A stretch of 64,000 bases of DNA from Formosa haliotis (GCF_001685485.1 NZ_BDEL01000001.1:2477501-2541500), one strand, 5' to 3'. Positions 52,582-62,997 are shown, numbered from the stretch's first letter. Notes: a model not told the origin generated them from the letters alone. Program-made: numbers and translations.

Positions 52582-53946
52582 TTAATCCTCATCCTTCATC
52601 ATGCTTTTTAAATCACTGCTGTATGAAGGGTAAGTAAACATTTGTTTTTTAAATTCGGAAACTGTCATTTTCTGGCTTATAGCCATAGAAAGTATATTAA
52701 TAGTTTCATTGGCTTGCGAGCTTAAAAGGTGTGCTCCGATAATTTCATCGGTACGCTCATTTACTAAAATTTTATACGCATAAATGGGGTTATTTTCCTT
52801 TTTGGCATTATACCAATGACTCACTTCACCTTTATAAACTCGGATATTCTTATATCGTTTTTCAGCTTCTTCTTCAGAATAGCCAACACTAGAAAGTTTA
52901 GGATTGGTAAATACTGTTGAAGGAATACAAGGCACATCAAACGTTTTAGAACCTTCCTTAATGATATTATTTCCTGCCACATAACCTTGTAAACCCGATA
53001 AGGGTGTTAAGGGTAACGATTTACTACTTACATCTCCACAAGCATAGATATTAGGGTTAGATACACTTTGTAAATGATCGTTTACTGTTACACCACGTTC
53101 ATCAAACTTCACATTCGCTTTTTCTAAGTCTAATAAATCTATTGACGGAACGCGTCCGGCGGCATTAAAAGCTTTTCTAGACTTAATAGATTTATCTTTT
53201 CCTTTTAAAGTATAATTAACTCTTATATTCTTTTTTAATTTTTCAACAGAAGTCACTTCGGCATTATAGATAAATGTTACGCCTATTGTTTTAAGATAAT
53301 CGACTAAAGTATCTACTAAAAACGGATCGAAAGCTGTTAAAGATCTTGATCCTCTTTCTATCATGGTGACCTTGCATCCCATAGTGGCCATCATGCAAGC
53401 AAACTCCATACCCACATAGCCCGAACCTATAAACGTTGCTGTTTTAGGTATTTTTTTAAAATTAAGAATATCGTCGCTAACCTCTAAATAGGTATTACCA
53501 TCTATGGGCAATTCTAGCGGCACCATTCCTGTTGCAATAATAAATTTATCGGCAGTAACGTGTTTGCCTTCTACTACAATTTCATTTTCATTTTGAAAAA
53601 CTGGCGATTGGTGATAATAGGCTATACCTAATTTTGAAAATTTTTCTTCTGTATTTTCTGGGATAACTTTTGTAAACGAGGACTTAAATTTCTGAACCTG
53701 TTTCCATTTTATCTTAGGTAATTTAGAAATACCATGTCCCTTTAAAAGCGTAGTTTGACGCAGTAATTCTGTAAATTGCATTAATATTTTTTTAGAATCG
53801 CAACCTCTTAGAGCACACGTACCACCAAATTCACGATTATCGGCAATGGCCACTTTCATATTTTGTTTGGCACAAAGTTCTGCAGCTGTTTGGCCAGCAA
53901 CTCCGGTTCCAATAACAAATACGTCGTAATGTTTCGTGTCTTTCAT
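52582..53946 (-). CDS. FAD/NAD(P) disulfide oxidoreductase (glutathione/mercuric reductase-like)
   Basis: The product is 454 residues. The N-terminal FAD motif is VIGTGVAGQTAAELC, the redox-active pair is C-A-L-R-G-C in GGTCALRGCDSKKIL, the NAD(P) motif is FIGSGYVGMEFA, and the second FAD motif is IYACGDVSSKSLPLTPLSGLQG. The dimerisation domain ends in a PSYSSDLKSM segment. The usual C-terminal active-site His-x-x-x-x-Glu (HPTxxE) is replaced by YPSYSSD, so the pair may not be a canonical disulfide reductase. Substrate unknown. Confidence 0.85.
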   Translation of the reverse strand: MKDTKHYDVFVIGTGVAGQTAAELCAKQNMKVAIADNREFGGTCALRGCDSKKILMQFTELLRQTTLLKGHGISKLPKIKWKQVQKFKSSFTKVIPENTEEKFSKLGIAYYHQSPVFQNENEIVVEGKHVTADKFIIATGMVPLELPIDGNTYLEVSDDILNFKKIPKTATFIGSGYVGMEFACMMATMGCKVTMIERGSRSLTAFDPFLVDTLVDYLKTIGVTFIYNAEVTSVEKLKKNIRVNYTLKGKDKSIKSRKAFNAAGRVPSIDLLDLEKANVKFDERGVTVNDHLQSVSNPNIYACGDVSSKSLPLTPLSGLQGYVAGNNIIKEGSKTFDVPCIPSTVFTNPKLSSVGYSEEEAEKRYKNIRVYKGEVSHWYNAKKENNPIYAYKILVNERTDEIIGAHLLSSQANETINILSMAISQKMTVSEFKKQMFTYPSYSSDLKSMMKDED

Positions 53947-54212
53947 AATTTTAAGGTTTTAAGGTTACGCTTGCCCGAGTACTAGATGCTTCTTGTTTTG
54001 AATTCTAAAAAAAACAAACCAACTGGGCTAAGTTCTAGATAAGAAAAGTATATCAATCCTATCTATATTATTCGTTTTATACGAGGTCTTTTTCATTTTT
54101 AAACTCTATAAAACATTTCGAATTTAAATGAATTAAAACGCATAGAAGGTTTGTAACAAAAAAGATTTTGACCCTAATGATTTAGAATAGAAAAACCGAG
54201 AAACTTTAGCAG

Positions 54213-54887
54213 CTACTTTAACTTCCCACCTACTACAATAACAATTTCCCCTTTTGGCGGCTTATTGGTATAATGTTCTAGAACCTCTTTTGCTGTTCCT
54301 CTTACCGTCTCTTCGTAAAGTTTAGTAAGCTCTCGAGACACAGATACGGGACGATTTTCACCAAAATACTCGCAAAAATGAGTGAGTGTTTTTATAAGTT
54401 TATGTGGCGATTCGTAAAATATAATGGTTCGCGTTTCTTCTGCCAACACTAATAATCGGGTTTGTCTTCCTTTTTTTACGGGCAAAAATCCTTCGAATAC
54501 AAATTTATCGTTTGGCAATCCGCTATTCACCAAAGCGGGCACAAAAGCGGTAGCTCCGGGTAAGCAGTCGACTTCTATACCATGTTCTACACACGCACGG
54601 GTAAGCAGAAATCCTGGATCTGAAATCGCGGGAGTACCAGCATCGCTAATTAATGCAATGGTAGTTCCACCTTTTAATTTATGAATTAACCCTTCAACCG
54701 TTTTATGCTCGTTATGCATATGGTGTGATTGCGAAGGTGTACTAATCTCGAAATGTTTTAGTAGTTTTCCAGAAGTACGCGTGTCTTCGGCCAAAATTAA
54801 ATCGGCTTCTTTTAAAACGCGAATGGCTCTAAAAGTCATGTCTTCCAGATTACCTATGGGTGTTGGAACAATATATAGTTTGCTCAT
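54213..54887 (-). CDS. rsmI: 16S rRNA (cytidine1402-2'-O)-methyltransferase
   Basis: The product is 224 residues. MSKLYIVPTPIGNLEDMTFRAIRVLKEADLILAEDTRTSGKLL is the family start (IVxTPIGNLxD), with LISDAGTPAISDPGFLL as the SAM-binding turn and FYESPHKLIKTL further on. It 2'-O-methylates C1402 of 16S rRNA. The end is shorter than proteobacterial RsmI (~285), as is usual in Bacteroidota. The 266 bp between it and the flavoprotein gene hold no gene I can see. Confidence 0.95.
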   Translation of the reverse strand: MSKLYIVPTPIGNLEDMTFRAIRVLKEADLILAEDTRTSGKLLKHFEISTPSQSHHMHNEHKTVEGLIHKLKGGTTIALISDAGTPAISDPGFLLTRACVEHGIEVDCLPGATAFVPALVNSGLPNDKFVFEGFLPVKKGRQTRLLVLAEETRTIIFYESPHKLIKTLTHFCEYFGENRPVSVSRELTKLYEETVRGTAKEVLEHYTNKPPKGEIVIVVGGKLK

Positions 54888-55013
54888 GTGATTGTAATTA
54901 AACAGTAGATTTTTATTCCTTTTTCTAAAATTAAAAAGGAAAGTGTTGCCTTAGTTTACCAAAATTTAACAAGACTATTAAAAACTAGAGGAGGCTTAAA
55001 TTATTTGATAATA

Positions 55014-55769
55014 CTATTTAAATCGTCCTTCAATAATTTGCATAAAACGCTCTTCGAAAACGTCTTTGCCTTCCCAATTGTTATAATCGGTTTTAACAAC
55101 ATTCTGAATTAAATTACTTGCTTCTTCAAAAGTAGTACAGGTATTTATTTGCGAAATAACACGATCGTAATCTTCCTGGCTACCGTCGAATAACTGTTTT
55201 ATAAAAGCAATTTTATCGTTTAATCCAATATTTAACCCCCCAGATTTTAGCTTATCATTTAGCGATTTTTTTACACTAGAAATCATAGATGGTGTTACCG
55301 GTTCAAAAATAGGCGTTTCTTTAAAGTCGGCTGTTATCTCTTCAAAATCGTTTTTCTGATAGGTAGGTTTTTGCACAATCTCTTCAAAAAGAGCATCAAT
55401 AGCATCACCTTCTTCTGGCATTTGTGCTACGATATCCTTTATTTTTTCCATAACAGGCTCTATAATTTCTTCTTCATCTTCACGATAATTTAAGTCGTTA
55501 TCGCTTGCATAATCATTAACATCGGGAGCATCAACCACACTATCTGTAATTTGATTATTAAGCACTGTGTCTACCTCATCTATATTTGAAGTATCGTTAT
55601 CAACTGTAGATTGTGAATCTTGCGGATTAGATTCTAAAAATTTTAAAACAGATAATTTTTCAAAAAGAATAGCTGTTTCTGCATGCAATTGATTGAGATC
55701 GTCTTTGCCTTCTAATCTTAAAACCCTAATCGCCACATTCATTAATTCTGCTTCCAACTTCTTCTTCAT
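55014..55769 (-). CDS. Conserved hypothetical protein, acidic middle region
   Basis: The product is 251 residues, soluble. Residues ~1-45 are a helix (LEAELMNVAIRVLRLEGKDDLNQLHAETAILFEKLSVL). Residues ~50-130 are a disordered acidic region (NDTSNIDEVDTVLNNQITDSVVDAPDV), and the last ~120 form a helical domain with DKIAFIKQLFDGSQEDYDRVISQINTCTTFEEASNLI. I recall similar proteins of unknown function conserved in flavobacteria but cannot name a role. It is divergent from thymidine kinase. Confidence 0.75.
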   Translation of the reverse strand: MKKKLEAELMNVAIRVLRLEGKDDLNQLHAETAILFEKLSVLKFLESNPQDSQSTVDNDTSNIDEVDTVLNNQITDSVVDAPDVNDYASDNDLNYREDEEEIIEPVMEKIKDIVAQMPEEGDAIDALFEEIVQKPTYQKNDFEEITADFKETPIFEPVTPSMISSVKKSLNDKLKSGGLNIGLNDKIAFIKQLFDGSQEDYDRVISQINTCTTFEEASNLIQNVVKTDYNNWEGKDVFEERFMQIIEGRFK

Positions 55770-55829
55770 AACTTTTATATTTTAAACTAATTTCGCCTTT
55801 TAATTTTTAATAAATTTACACCGCCCTTA

Positions 55830-55847
55830 TGCAAACGGGAGTTTGCA
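55830..55847. promoter_or_regulatory. Palindrome TGCAAAC-GGGA-GTTTGCA in the tdk divergent region
   Basis: A perfect 7-bp inverted repeat with a 4-base spacer, midway between the divergent hypothetical gene and tdk, ~25 bp before the tdk ATG at 55872. It could be an operator or a short hairpin in both 5' leaders. Seen directly; function inferred. Confidence 0.4.
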
Positions 55848-55871
55848 CAATTTTAGTGTTAAAATTACAAA

Positions 55872-56519
55872 ATGTTTCTCGAAAATACAGTAAATCATAA
55901 AGAACAATTTGGTTGGATAGAAGTTATCTGCGGATCGATGTTCTCAGGAAAGACCGAAGAATTAATCCGAAGACTAAAACGTGCCCAGTTTGCCAAGCAG
56001 CGTGTTGAAATTTTTAAACCCTCGGTAGACATACGTTATAATGAAGATATGGTAGTTTCTCACGATGCTAACGAAATACGTTCTACCCCAGTTCCTGCAG
56101 CAGCAAACATTCCTATTTTAGCCGATGGTTGCGATGTGGTTGGCATAGACGAAGCTCAATTTTTCGATGATGAAATTGTTAGGGTTTGTAACGATTTAGC
56201 AAATAAAGGAGTGCGTGTTATTGTGGCTGGCTTAGATATGGATTTTAAAGGAAATCCGTTTGGGCCCATGCCCAATTTAATGGCTACTGCAGAATATGTT
56301 ACTAAAGTTCATGCCATTTGTACTCGCACCGGAAATTTAGCGCAATACAGTTATAGAAAATCACAGAGCGATGCGTTAGTTTTATTAGGTGAAACCGAGG
56401 AGTACGAGCCTTTAAGCCGTGCTGCTTACTACAAAGCCTTGCGCAACGATAAAACAAAAAACATAACAATAAACAATCCAGAACACATAGATTCTAAACC
56501 TAAAGATACCGATGCCTAA
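55872..56519 (+). CDS. tdk: Thymidine kinase
   Basis: The product is 215 residues. Walker A is GSMFSGKT (21-28), Walker [16 protein letters not shown], and the thymidine-binding lasso [31 protein letters not shown]. The zinc cysteines of type II thymidine kinases are largely absent: only one Cys remains in [17 protein letters not shown]. It phosphorylates thymidine for salvage. The stop overlaps alr by 8 bases. Confidence 0.95.
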   Translation: MFLENTVNHKEQFGWIEVICGSMFSGKTEELIRRLKRAQFAKQRVEIFKPSVDIRYNEDMVVSHDANEIRSTPVPAAANIPILADGCDVVGIDEAQFFDDEIVRVCNDLANKGVRVIVAGLDMDFKGNPFGPMPNLMATAEYVTKVHAICTRTGNLAQYSYRKSQSDALVLLGETEEYEPLSRAAYYKALRNDKTKNITINNPEHIDSKPKDTDA

Positions 56520-57618
56520 AGCGCAGGAAACCCTTTTAGAAATAGATTTAAAAGCTTTAGAGCACAACTTGGCTTACCTTAAATCTAGAATACAACCCAC
56601 TACAAAATTTATGGCTGTTGTAAAGGCCTATGCCTATGGAAATGCTGCCGAGGCTATAGCTAAGCATTTAGAAACTTTAGGTGTCGATTATTTTGCAGTA
56701 GCCTACACTTACGAAGGCGAACAGTTAAGAACTGCCGGAATTACAACTCCTATTTTAGTGCTTCACCCGCAGGCTATAAGTTTTAATGCCCTTATTGAAA
56801 ATTGCTTAGAACCTAATTTATATAGCCTAAAAGTATTAAAAGCGTTTATTACTACTGCCGAGAGTTTAAAGCAAACCGATTACCCAATTCATTTAAAATT
56901 TAATACGGGTTTAAATCGTTTAGGTTTTTCTGAAGCTGATATTCCGGAAATAATCTCTTTATTAAAAAACACGGCGTCTGTAAAAGTGGTCTCTCTATTT
57001 TCTCATATGGCCGCTAGCGAAGATTTAAATGAAAAGCCTTTCACTTTAAATCAAATTGATGCCTTTAATTCTATTTCTGAATTAATTCTGAAACAATTAC
57101 ATTATAAACCGCTGCTTCACATGTGTAACACGTCGGGGATTTTAAATTTTCCTGAAGCGCATTACGATATGGTAAGAAGCGGAATTGGGATGTATGGTTT
57201 TGGAAACTCGGAAAAAGAAAATATCCATTTTAAACCAGTAAGCACCTTAAAGACCGTAATTTCTCAAATTCATCATATTCCTGCAGGACAAAGTGTTGGT
57301 TACAACCGAGCTTTTAAAAGTGATGCCCCCATAGTTACAGCAACCTTACCCCTTGGCCATGCCGATGGTATTGGAAGAGAATACGGAAATGGAAAAGGTT
57401 TTGTTGCAATTAACGGACAAAAAGCGCACATAGTAGGCAATACGTGTATGGATATGATTATGGTAGATATTACAAATATTGACTGCCAAGAAGGAGACGA
57501 AGTTATTGTTTTTGGCGATTACCCAACTGCCGAAGAATTTGCAGCCACTGCAAACACCATTTCTTACGAACTATTAACAGGGTTATCGCAACGCATTAAA
57601 CGCATCATTTTAAAATAA
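56512..57618 (+). CDS. alr: Alanine racemase
   Basis: The product is 368 residues. The PLP lysine is K38 in [19 protein letters not shown] holds the second catalytic Tyr, and [27 protein letters not shown] is the PLP-phosphate binding region. It interconverts L- and D-alanine for peptidoglycan. It overlaps tdk by 8 bases, so the two are co-translated. Confidence 0.96.
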   Translation: MPKAQETLLEIDLKALEHNLAYLKSRIQPTTKFMAVVKAYAYGNAAEAIAKHLETLGVDYFAVAYTYEGEQLRTAGITTPILVLHPQAISFNALIENCLEPNLYSLKVLKAFITTAESLKQTDYPIHLKFNTGLNRLGFSEADIPEIISLLKNTASVKVVSLFSHMAASEDLNEKPFTLNQIDAFNSISELILKQLHYKPLLHMCNTSGILNFPEAHYDMVRSGIGMYGFGNSEKENIHFKPVSTLKTVISQIHHIPAGQSVGYNRAFKSDAPIVTATLPLGHADGIGREYGNGKGFVAINGQKAHIVGNTCMDMIMVDITNIDCQEGDEVIVFGDYPTAEEFAATANTISYELLTGLSQRIKRIILK

Positions 57619-57679
57619 TTACAGCTTGTTTTTGATTTTTTTTATATACTTTAGTGATTATTAATCAATCCTAAACTAT

Positions 57680-58090
57680 ATGGCATTTTTCAAAGATTTT
57701 AAATCCTTTCTATTTAAAGGTGACATAATAAACCTTGCAACAGCAGTTATTGTAGGTGGTGCATTTGGTAAAATTGTAAGCTCGTTTACTAAAGATATTT
57801 TAATGCCGCCCATAGGTATGTTATTGGGCGATGTTAATTTTACAGAATTAAAATATGTATTAAAATCAGCTTCTACCAACGCTGCAGGCGAGGCTGTACC
57901 AGCCGTTGCTATTAATTACGGAAATTTTATTCAGGTTATTATAGATTTCATAATTATAGGGTTTTGCATTTTTATGGTGTTAAAAGCTTACGAGAGCACA
58001 AAGAAAAAAGAAGAAGAAGCTCCTGCACCTCCAGCGGGTCCAACACAAGAAGAATTGTTAGCAGAAATTAGAGATTTACTTAAAAAGTAA
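57680..58090 (+). CDS. mscL: Large-conductance mechanosensitive channel
   Basis: The product is 136 residues. The N-terminal helix and first membrane segment read FKSFLFKGDIINLATAVIVGGAFGKIVSSFTKDILMPPIG, the family signature. The second membrane helix is FIQVIIDFIIIGFCIFMVLKA, followed by a cytoplasmic helix ending LLAEIRDLLKK. It releases solutes on hypo-osmotic shock. The TATACTTTAG just upstream resembles a promoter but lacks the final G. Confidence 0.96.
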   Translation: MAFFKDFKSFLFKGDIINLATAVIVGGAFGKIVSSFTKDILMPPIGMLLGDVNFTELKYVLKSASTNAAGEAVPAVAINYGNFIQVIIDFIIIGFCIFMVLKAYESTKKKEEEAPAPPAGPTQEELLAEIRDLLKK

Positions 58091-58224
58091 AATCTGTTAA
58101 TTATTTAACAAATTGTTATTTGTTGTTAAATACCCTTGGTTTAAAGTCATTAAGGCTATTTTTTAAATTTATAATACTTAGTTTTGTTAAAAATAACAAG
58201 ACTCATTTAAACTAAAATTATATA

Positions 58225-59214
58225 ATGAAAGTAGCTGTAGTTGGCGCCACGGGTATGGTTGGCGAAGTAATGCTTAAAGTTCTAGCAGAACGTAATTTTC
58301 CATTAACAGAATTAATTCCTGTTGCCTCAGAACGTTCTGTAGGTAAAACAATTTCTTATAAAGGTAAAGATTATAAAGTTGTAGGTTTAGCAGACGCCGT
58401 AGCCATGAAACCGGATGTAGCGTTATTCTCTGCTGGAGGGGATACTTCTCTAGAATGGGCTCCTAAATTTGCAGAAGCAGGTACAACTGTTGTAGATAAT
58501 TCTTCGGCTTGGAGAATGGATCCTTCTAAAAAATTAATCGTTCCAGAAATTAATGCTAACGAATTAACAAAAGACGATAAAATTATTGCAAACCCAAATT
58601 GCTCTACCATACAATTAGTTATGGCTTTAGCTCCGCTTCATAAAAAATATAAAATGAAACGTGTTGTGGTGTCTACTTACCAATCGGTATCTGGTACAGG
58701 TGTAAAAGCTGTAAAACAACTAGAAAACGAGATTGCTGGTATAGATGGAGAAATGGCTTATCCTTACCCTATCGGAAGAAATGCATTACCTCATTGCGAT
58801 GTGTTTTTAGATAATGGTTATACTAAAGAGGAAATGAAATTAGCTAAAGAACCTCAAAAAATATTAGGAGACTCTTCGTTTTCTGTTTCTGCTACTGCTG
58901 TAAGAATCCCTACTGCTGGTGGACACTCAGAATCTGTAAACGTAGAATTTGAAAATGATTTTGATTTAGCCGATGTGCGAAAACTGCTAAGTGAAACTCC
59001 AGGTGTAGTGGTTCAAGATAATACAGATACCAATACCTACCCTATGCCAATTTACGCCCATGATAAAGATGAGGTATTTGTAGGACGTATTAGACGAGAT
59101 GAAACTCAAAGTAACACATTAAATATGTGGATTGTTGCCGATAACTTACGTAAAGGTGCTGCCACAAATACCATTCAAATCGCTGAATATTTACTAGCGA
59201 ACAAGATACTTTAA
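58225..59214 (+). CDS. asd: Aspartate-semialdehyde dehydrogenase
   Basis: The product is 329 residues. The NADP motif GATGMVG (7-13) and the nucleophile C126 (IANPNCSTIQL) are present, with PIGRNALPHCDVF and VRIPTAGGHSESVNVEF (active-site His) following. It reduces aspartyl phosphate to the semialdehyde, feeding lysine, threonine, methionine and diaminopimelate. It has its own terminator. Confidence 0.96.
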   Translation: MKVAVVGATGMVGEVMLKVLAERNFPLTELIPVASERSVGKTISYKGKDYKVVGLADAVAMKPDVALFSAGGDTSLEWAPKFAEAGTTVVDNSSAWRMDPSKKLIVPEINANELTKDDKIIANPNCSTIQLVMALAPLHKKYKMKRVVVSTYQSVSGTGVKAVKQLENEIAGIDGEMAYPYPIGRNALPHCDVFLDNGYTKEEMKLAKEPQKILGDSSFSVSATAVRIPTAGGHSESVNVEFENDFDLADVRKLLSETPGVVVQDNTDTNTYPMPIYAHDKDEVFVGRIRRDETQSNTLNMWIVADNLRKGAATNTIQIAEYLLANKIL

Positions 59215-59234
59215 GTAAACCCTAAAAATATCTT

Positions 59235-59271
59235 AAAAAAGCCCGTAAGTTTAAACCCTTAGGGGCTTTTT
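59235..59271 (+). terminator. Terminator after asd
   Basis: AAAAAGCCC-TAAG / CTTA-GGGCTTTTT with an 8-base loop and one single-base mismatch, followed by a T-rich run. Confidence 0.75.
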
Positions 59272-59303
59272 ATATATTTTTACCCTCCTAAAACACTTAA
59301 CGT

Positions 59304-61463
59304 ATGAAAAAACTAATAGCCTCCCTAGTTGTATTAACCTTTTTAAGTTCATGTAAAAACGAGCAAGAACTTAAAAAAAACAATAATCAAATAGTGAACT
59401 ATCCAATTACAAAAACTATAGACACTGTCGACACCTACTTTGGTACAGAAGTAAAAGATCCGTATCGCTGGTTAGAAGACGACAGAAGTGCTGAAACAGA
59501 GGCTTGGGTTAAGGAAGAAAATAAAATAACTTTCGATTATTTAAACAAAATTCCATACAGAAATGTCATCAAAGAACGTTTAACAACGCTTTGGAATTAC
59601 GAAAAAATTGGAACTCCCTTTAAGGAAGGCGATTATAATTATTTCTATAAAAACAACGGACTTCAAAATCAGAGTGTAGTTTATAGAACAAAAGGTGATG
59701 ATAAAACAGAACACGTTTTTCTAGATCCGAATACCTTTAGCGAAGATGGTACAACCTCTTTAGACGGTTTATCCTTTTCTAAAGATGGAAGTTTGGCGGC
59801 GTATTCTATTTCTGAAGGAGGAAGTGACTGGAGAAAAATTATTGTTTTAAATACAGAAACCAAAGAAATTACAGAAGATACTTTAATTGATATTAAATTT
59901 AGCGGTATGTCTTGGAAAGGCAACGAAGGTTTCTATTATTCTAGTTACGACAAGCCTAAAGGCAGCGAATTATCGGCTAAAACAGATCAGCATAAAGTCT
60001 ATTATCATAAAATTGGAACAAAACAAAGCGATGACGCGCTTATTTATGGGGGGACTCCAGAAGAAAAGCACCGTTATATTTATGCCAATGTTACCGAAGA
60101 TGATAAGTATTTAATTATTTCACCAAGGGTGTCTACATCTGGAAACAAATTATATATTAAAGATCTTACTAAACCTAACAGTAAACTTATCCCAATTTTA
60201 GAAGACACGAATAGCACTTCTCATATTATAGATAATATTGGTAGTAAACTTTTTATTGTTACCAATTTAAACGCTCCAAACAAAAGAATAGTTACCGTAG
60301 ATGCATCTAATCCGACTCCAGAACATTGGGTTGATTTTATTCCTGAAACAGAGCATGTTTTAAACCCTTCTACAGGTAGTGGCTATTTCTTTGCCAATTA
60401 TATGGTAGATGCCGTATCGCAAGTTAAACAATACGATTACGACGGAAAATTAGTTAGAGAAATAGAGCTTCCAGGTGTAGGATCTGTTGGAGGTTTTTCA
60501 GGAAAAAAAGAGAATAAAACGCTTTATTATACCTTCTCGAACTACATAACACCTTCCACAAGTTTTGCTTTTAACCCAGAAACAGGAGCGTCTAAAGTCT
60601 ATGTAAAACCAAAAGTAGATTTCGATCCAAATCAATACGAAAGCAAACAAGTATTCTATAAGTCGAAAGACGGAACAAAAGTTCCTATGATTATTTCTTA
60701 TAAAAAAGGAACAGAACTTAACGGAAAGAATCCTACCATTTTATATGCTTATGGCGGATTCAACATTAGTTTAACGCCTGGATTTAGTATCGCAAATGCT
60801 GTTTGGATGGAAGAAGGCGGAATTTACGCGGTACCTAATTTACGTGGTGGTGGAGAATATGGTAGAGCATGGCATGATGCAGGAACTAAAATGCAAAAAC
60901 AAAATGTGTTTGATGACTTTATAGCTGCTGCCGAATATTTAATAGACAACAGCTATACATCGTCTAAATATTTAGCGATACGAGGTGGATCTAATGGAGG
61001 TCTATTAGTTGGAGCAACAATGACACAACGTCCAGATTTAATGCAAGTTGCACTTCCTGCCGTTGGAGTTTTAGACATGTTACGCTACCATACTTTTACA
61101 GCTGGAGCAGGTTGGGCATACGATTACGGAACTGCGGAAGACAGCGAAGAAATGTTTAATTATTTAAAGGCTTATTCTCCTGTTCATAATGTGAAACCTG
61201 ATGTAAGTTATCCAGCAACTCTTATAACTACTGGCGATCACGATGATCGTGTTGTGCCAGCACACAGTTTTAAATTTGCTGCCGAACTACAAAACAAACA
61301 GAAAAACGGTAATCCAGTATTAATACGTATTGAAACCGATGCCGGCCACGGCGCTGGAACACCGGTTAGTAAAACCATAGAGCAATATGCAGATATTTTT
61401 GGTTTTACCTTATATAATATGGGGTTTGATGCTTTACCAAACGCCACTACAAATAAAGAGTAA
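59304..61463 (+). CDS. Prolyl oligopeptidase family serine peptidase (lipoprotein)
   Basis: The product is 719 residues. The signal [17 protein letters not shown] gives a lipid-anchored Cys17. Residues ~35-430 are the beta-propeller gate. The catalytic domain carries Ser563 in GGSNGG, an Asp in DHDDRVVP (647/648) and His682 in [28 protein letters not shown] matches the S9A family. It cleaves short proline-containing peptides, here in the periplasm or envelope. Length fits prolyl oligopeptidase plus a signal. Confidence 0.94.
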   Translation: MKKLIASLVVLTFLSSCKNEQELKKNNNQIVNYPITKTIDTVDTYFGTEVKDPYRWLEDDRSAETEAWVKEENKITFDYLNKIPYRNVIKERLTTLWNYEKIGTPFKEGDYNYFYKNNGLQNQSVVYRTKGDDKTEHVFLDPNTFSEDGTTSLDGLSFSKDGSLAAYSISEGGSDWRKIIVLNTETKEITEDTLIDIKFSGMSWKGNEGFYYSSYDKPKGSELSAKTDQHKVYYHKIGTKQSDDALIYGGTPEEKHRYIYANVTEDDKYLIISPRVSTSGNKLYIKDLTKPNSKLIPILEDTNSTSHIIDNIGSKLFIVTNLNAPNKRIVTVDASNPTPEHWVDFIPETEHVLNPSTGSGYFFANYMVDAVSQVKQYDYDGKLVREIELPGVGSVGGFSGKKENKTLYYTFSNYITPSTSFAFNPETGASKVYVKPKVDFDPNQYESKQVFYKSKDGTKVPMIISYKKGTELNGKNPTILYAYGGFNISLTPGFSIANAVWMEEGGIYAVPNLRGGGEYGRAWHDAGTKMQKQNVFDDFIAAAEYLIDNSYTSSKYLAIRGGSNGGLLVGATMTQRPDLMQVALPAVGVLDMLRYHTFTAGAGWAYDYGTAEDSEEMFNYLKAYSPVHNVKPDVSYPATLITTGDHDDRVVPAHSFKFAAELQNKQKNGNPVLIRIETDAGHGAGTPVSKTIEQYADIFGFTLYNMGFDALPNATTNKE

Positions 61464-61485
61464 CCTATTATATTTATTATATTTT

Positions 61486-61535
61486 AAGCGTCATTTAATT
61501 ACAGTTTAGTAAATAAATGGCGCTTTGTTTTTTTA
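61486..61535 (+). terminator. Terminator after the prolyl oligopeptidase
   Basis: AAGCGTCATTTA pairs with TAAATGGCGCTT (one G-U) around a 16-base loop, followed by TTGTTTTTTT. Confidence 0.7.
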
Positions 61536-61563
61536 TACTATTTTAGCGCATTAAAAGTCATCT

Positions 61564-62532
61564 ATGCTTCAGGTACAGAATATTTCATTTGGTTACGATA
61601 CAAAAACCGTCCTTCATAATATATCTTTTTCGGTAGAACCCGGTCAGCATGTATCGATTATTGGTGAAAGTGGCTCTGGAAAAAGCACATTAATAAAACT
61701 CCTTTACGGGACTTACGATTTACCTGAAGGTGAAATATTTTGGAAAAACCAACCTGTTCTTGGCCCTAAATTTAATTTGGTAATTGGTTACGATTTTATG
61801 AAATACGTAGCCCAAGAATTCGATTTAATGCCCTTTACTTCGGTTGCCGAAAACATAGGAAAATTTCTTTCTAACTTTTTTCCCGAAGAGAAACAGAAAC
61901 GGACTGCCGAACTTATAGAACTTGTTGATTTAACCGAATTTGCCGACGTTAAAGTAAAACTATTAAGTGGTGGCCAAAAACAGCGTGTCGCACTTGCTAG
62001 AGCCATTGCAAAGCAACCAGAAATTATTGTTCTAGATGAACCGTTTAGCCATATCGATAATTTTCAAAAACAACGCTTACGTCGTAACTTATTCAAATAT
62101 TTAAAAGAAAAAAATATAGCTTGTGTAGTGGCAACTCACGATCGAGAAGATGTCTTACCCTTTGCCGACCGGATGATTGTTTTAAACAACGGAAAAGTTA
62201 TCGCCAACAATACGCCTCAATATTTATACAGCAATCCGGAAAAGCCTTTAATAGCATCCTTTTTTGATGAATTTAATACGTTTAAAGCTTCAGAATTGGG
62301 AGTTAAACAATCGAAAAAACCTGTTTTTGTTTATGCTCACGAATTGGAAGTGACGGACAAGTCAACAATAAAAGGAAACGTTTTACATAGTTATTACCGT
62401 GGTAATATGTTTTTAGTGGAAGTGGAAGTGAACTCAAGGTCGATTTTTTTCTATAATAAAACAGCTTTAAAAGTGAATGACATCATTAATATAGAACTTA
62501 CCAATTCTGCTAAACAACGCTTATCATTATAA
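61564..62532 (+). CDS. ABC transporter ATP-binding protein
   Basis: The product is 322 residues. Walker A GESGSGKST, the signature LSGGQKQRVALARAIA and Walker B IIVLDEPFSHID are intact, and the switch His is in VVATHDREDV. A ~90-residue C-terminal extension (after ~230) resembles a TOBE-type domain, typical of import ATPases for ions or polyamines. No permease or binding protein is next to it, so partners must be encoded elsewhere. It overlaps the convergent GreA-like gene by 6 bp. Confidence 0.9.
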   Translation: MLQVQNISFGYDTKTVLHNISFSVEPGQHVSIIGESGSGKSTLIKLLYGTYDLPEGEIFWKNQPVLGPKFNLVIGYDFMKYVAQEFDLMPFTSVAENIGKFLSNFFPEEKQKRTAELIELVDLTEFADVKVKLLSGGQKQRVALARAIAKQPEIIVLDEPFSHIDNFQKQRLRRNLFKYLKEKNIACVVATHDREDVLPFADRMIVLNNGKVIANNTPQYLYSNPEKPLIASFFDEFNTFKASELGVKQSKKPVFVYAHELEVTDKSTIKGNVLHSYYRGNMFLVEVEVNSRSIFFYNKTALKVNDIINIELTNSAKQRLSL

Positions 62533-62997
62533 AACCTCCGAGATTATAAACTCCTGTTCTCGGAACTGAATTGTATCCCCAGCTCTTTTTGAAAGCAAAA
62601 GCTGACCAATAGGAGTATTTGGTGCAATAGCAAAAAACTTGAGATTATTGATTTCAATTTCGCCTGCACTAATGGCTATAAAATAATTAGATTGATTAGT
62701 AATTACAGCACTTCCCACACAAATAGTATCAGAGTGTTTTAACACATTAATTTTGGATACGGCTTGCTTAACCTGATTAATTTCTGCCAATTGTGCCCCA
62801 AACTTTTCCCGTTCTAATTGCAACATGGCACGACCAGTTTCGTGTTTGTCTCCGGCAGAACTCTTGGTTTCCGAAGTTAGAGCTTCCTGAACCTCTGCAA
62901 TATTATGTTGTACATTAGCCAAACGTTTATCGATAAATGCTTCACAACGTTGTAGTAATTTTGCTTTTATTTCAGATTTATTTTTTATCATTTTCAA
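62527..62997 (-). CDS. GreA/GreB-like C-terminal domain protein
   Basis: The product is 156 residues. A coiled N-terminal part (IKAKLLQRCEAFIDKRLANVQHNIAEVQEALTSETKSS) is followed by a GreA-type C-terminal fold (CVGSAVITNQSNYFIAIS ... FFAIAPNTPIGQLLLSKRAGDTIQFREQEFIISEV). The canonical GreA D-x-x-E/E-x tip acidic pair is not obvious, so it may be a Gre-like RNA polymerase-binding protein rather than a cleavage factor. It overlaps mtgA by 20 bp. Confidence 0.8.
   Translation of the reverse strand: MKMIKNKSEIKAKLLQRCEAFIDKRLANVQHNIAEVQEALTSETKSSAGDKHETGRAMLQLEREKFGAQLAEINQVKQAVSKINVLKHSDTICVGSAVITNQSNYFIAISAGEIEINNLKFFAIAPNTPIGQLLLSKRAGDTIQFREQEFIISEVL

Noticed and set aside
53947-54212. Hidden gene or RNA between the flavoprotein and rsmI
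   Set aside because: AT-rich, no frame over 40 codons with a start, no stable stem seen.
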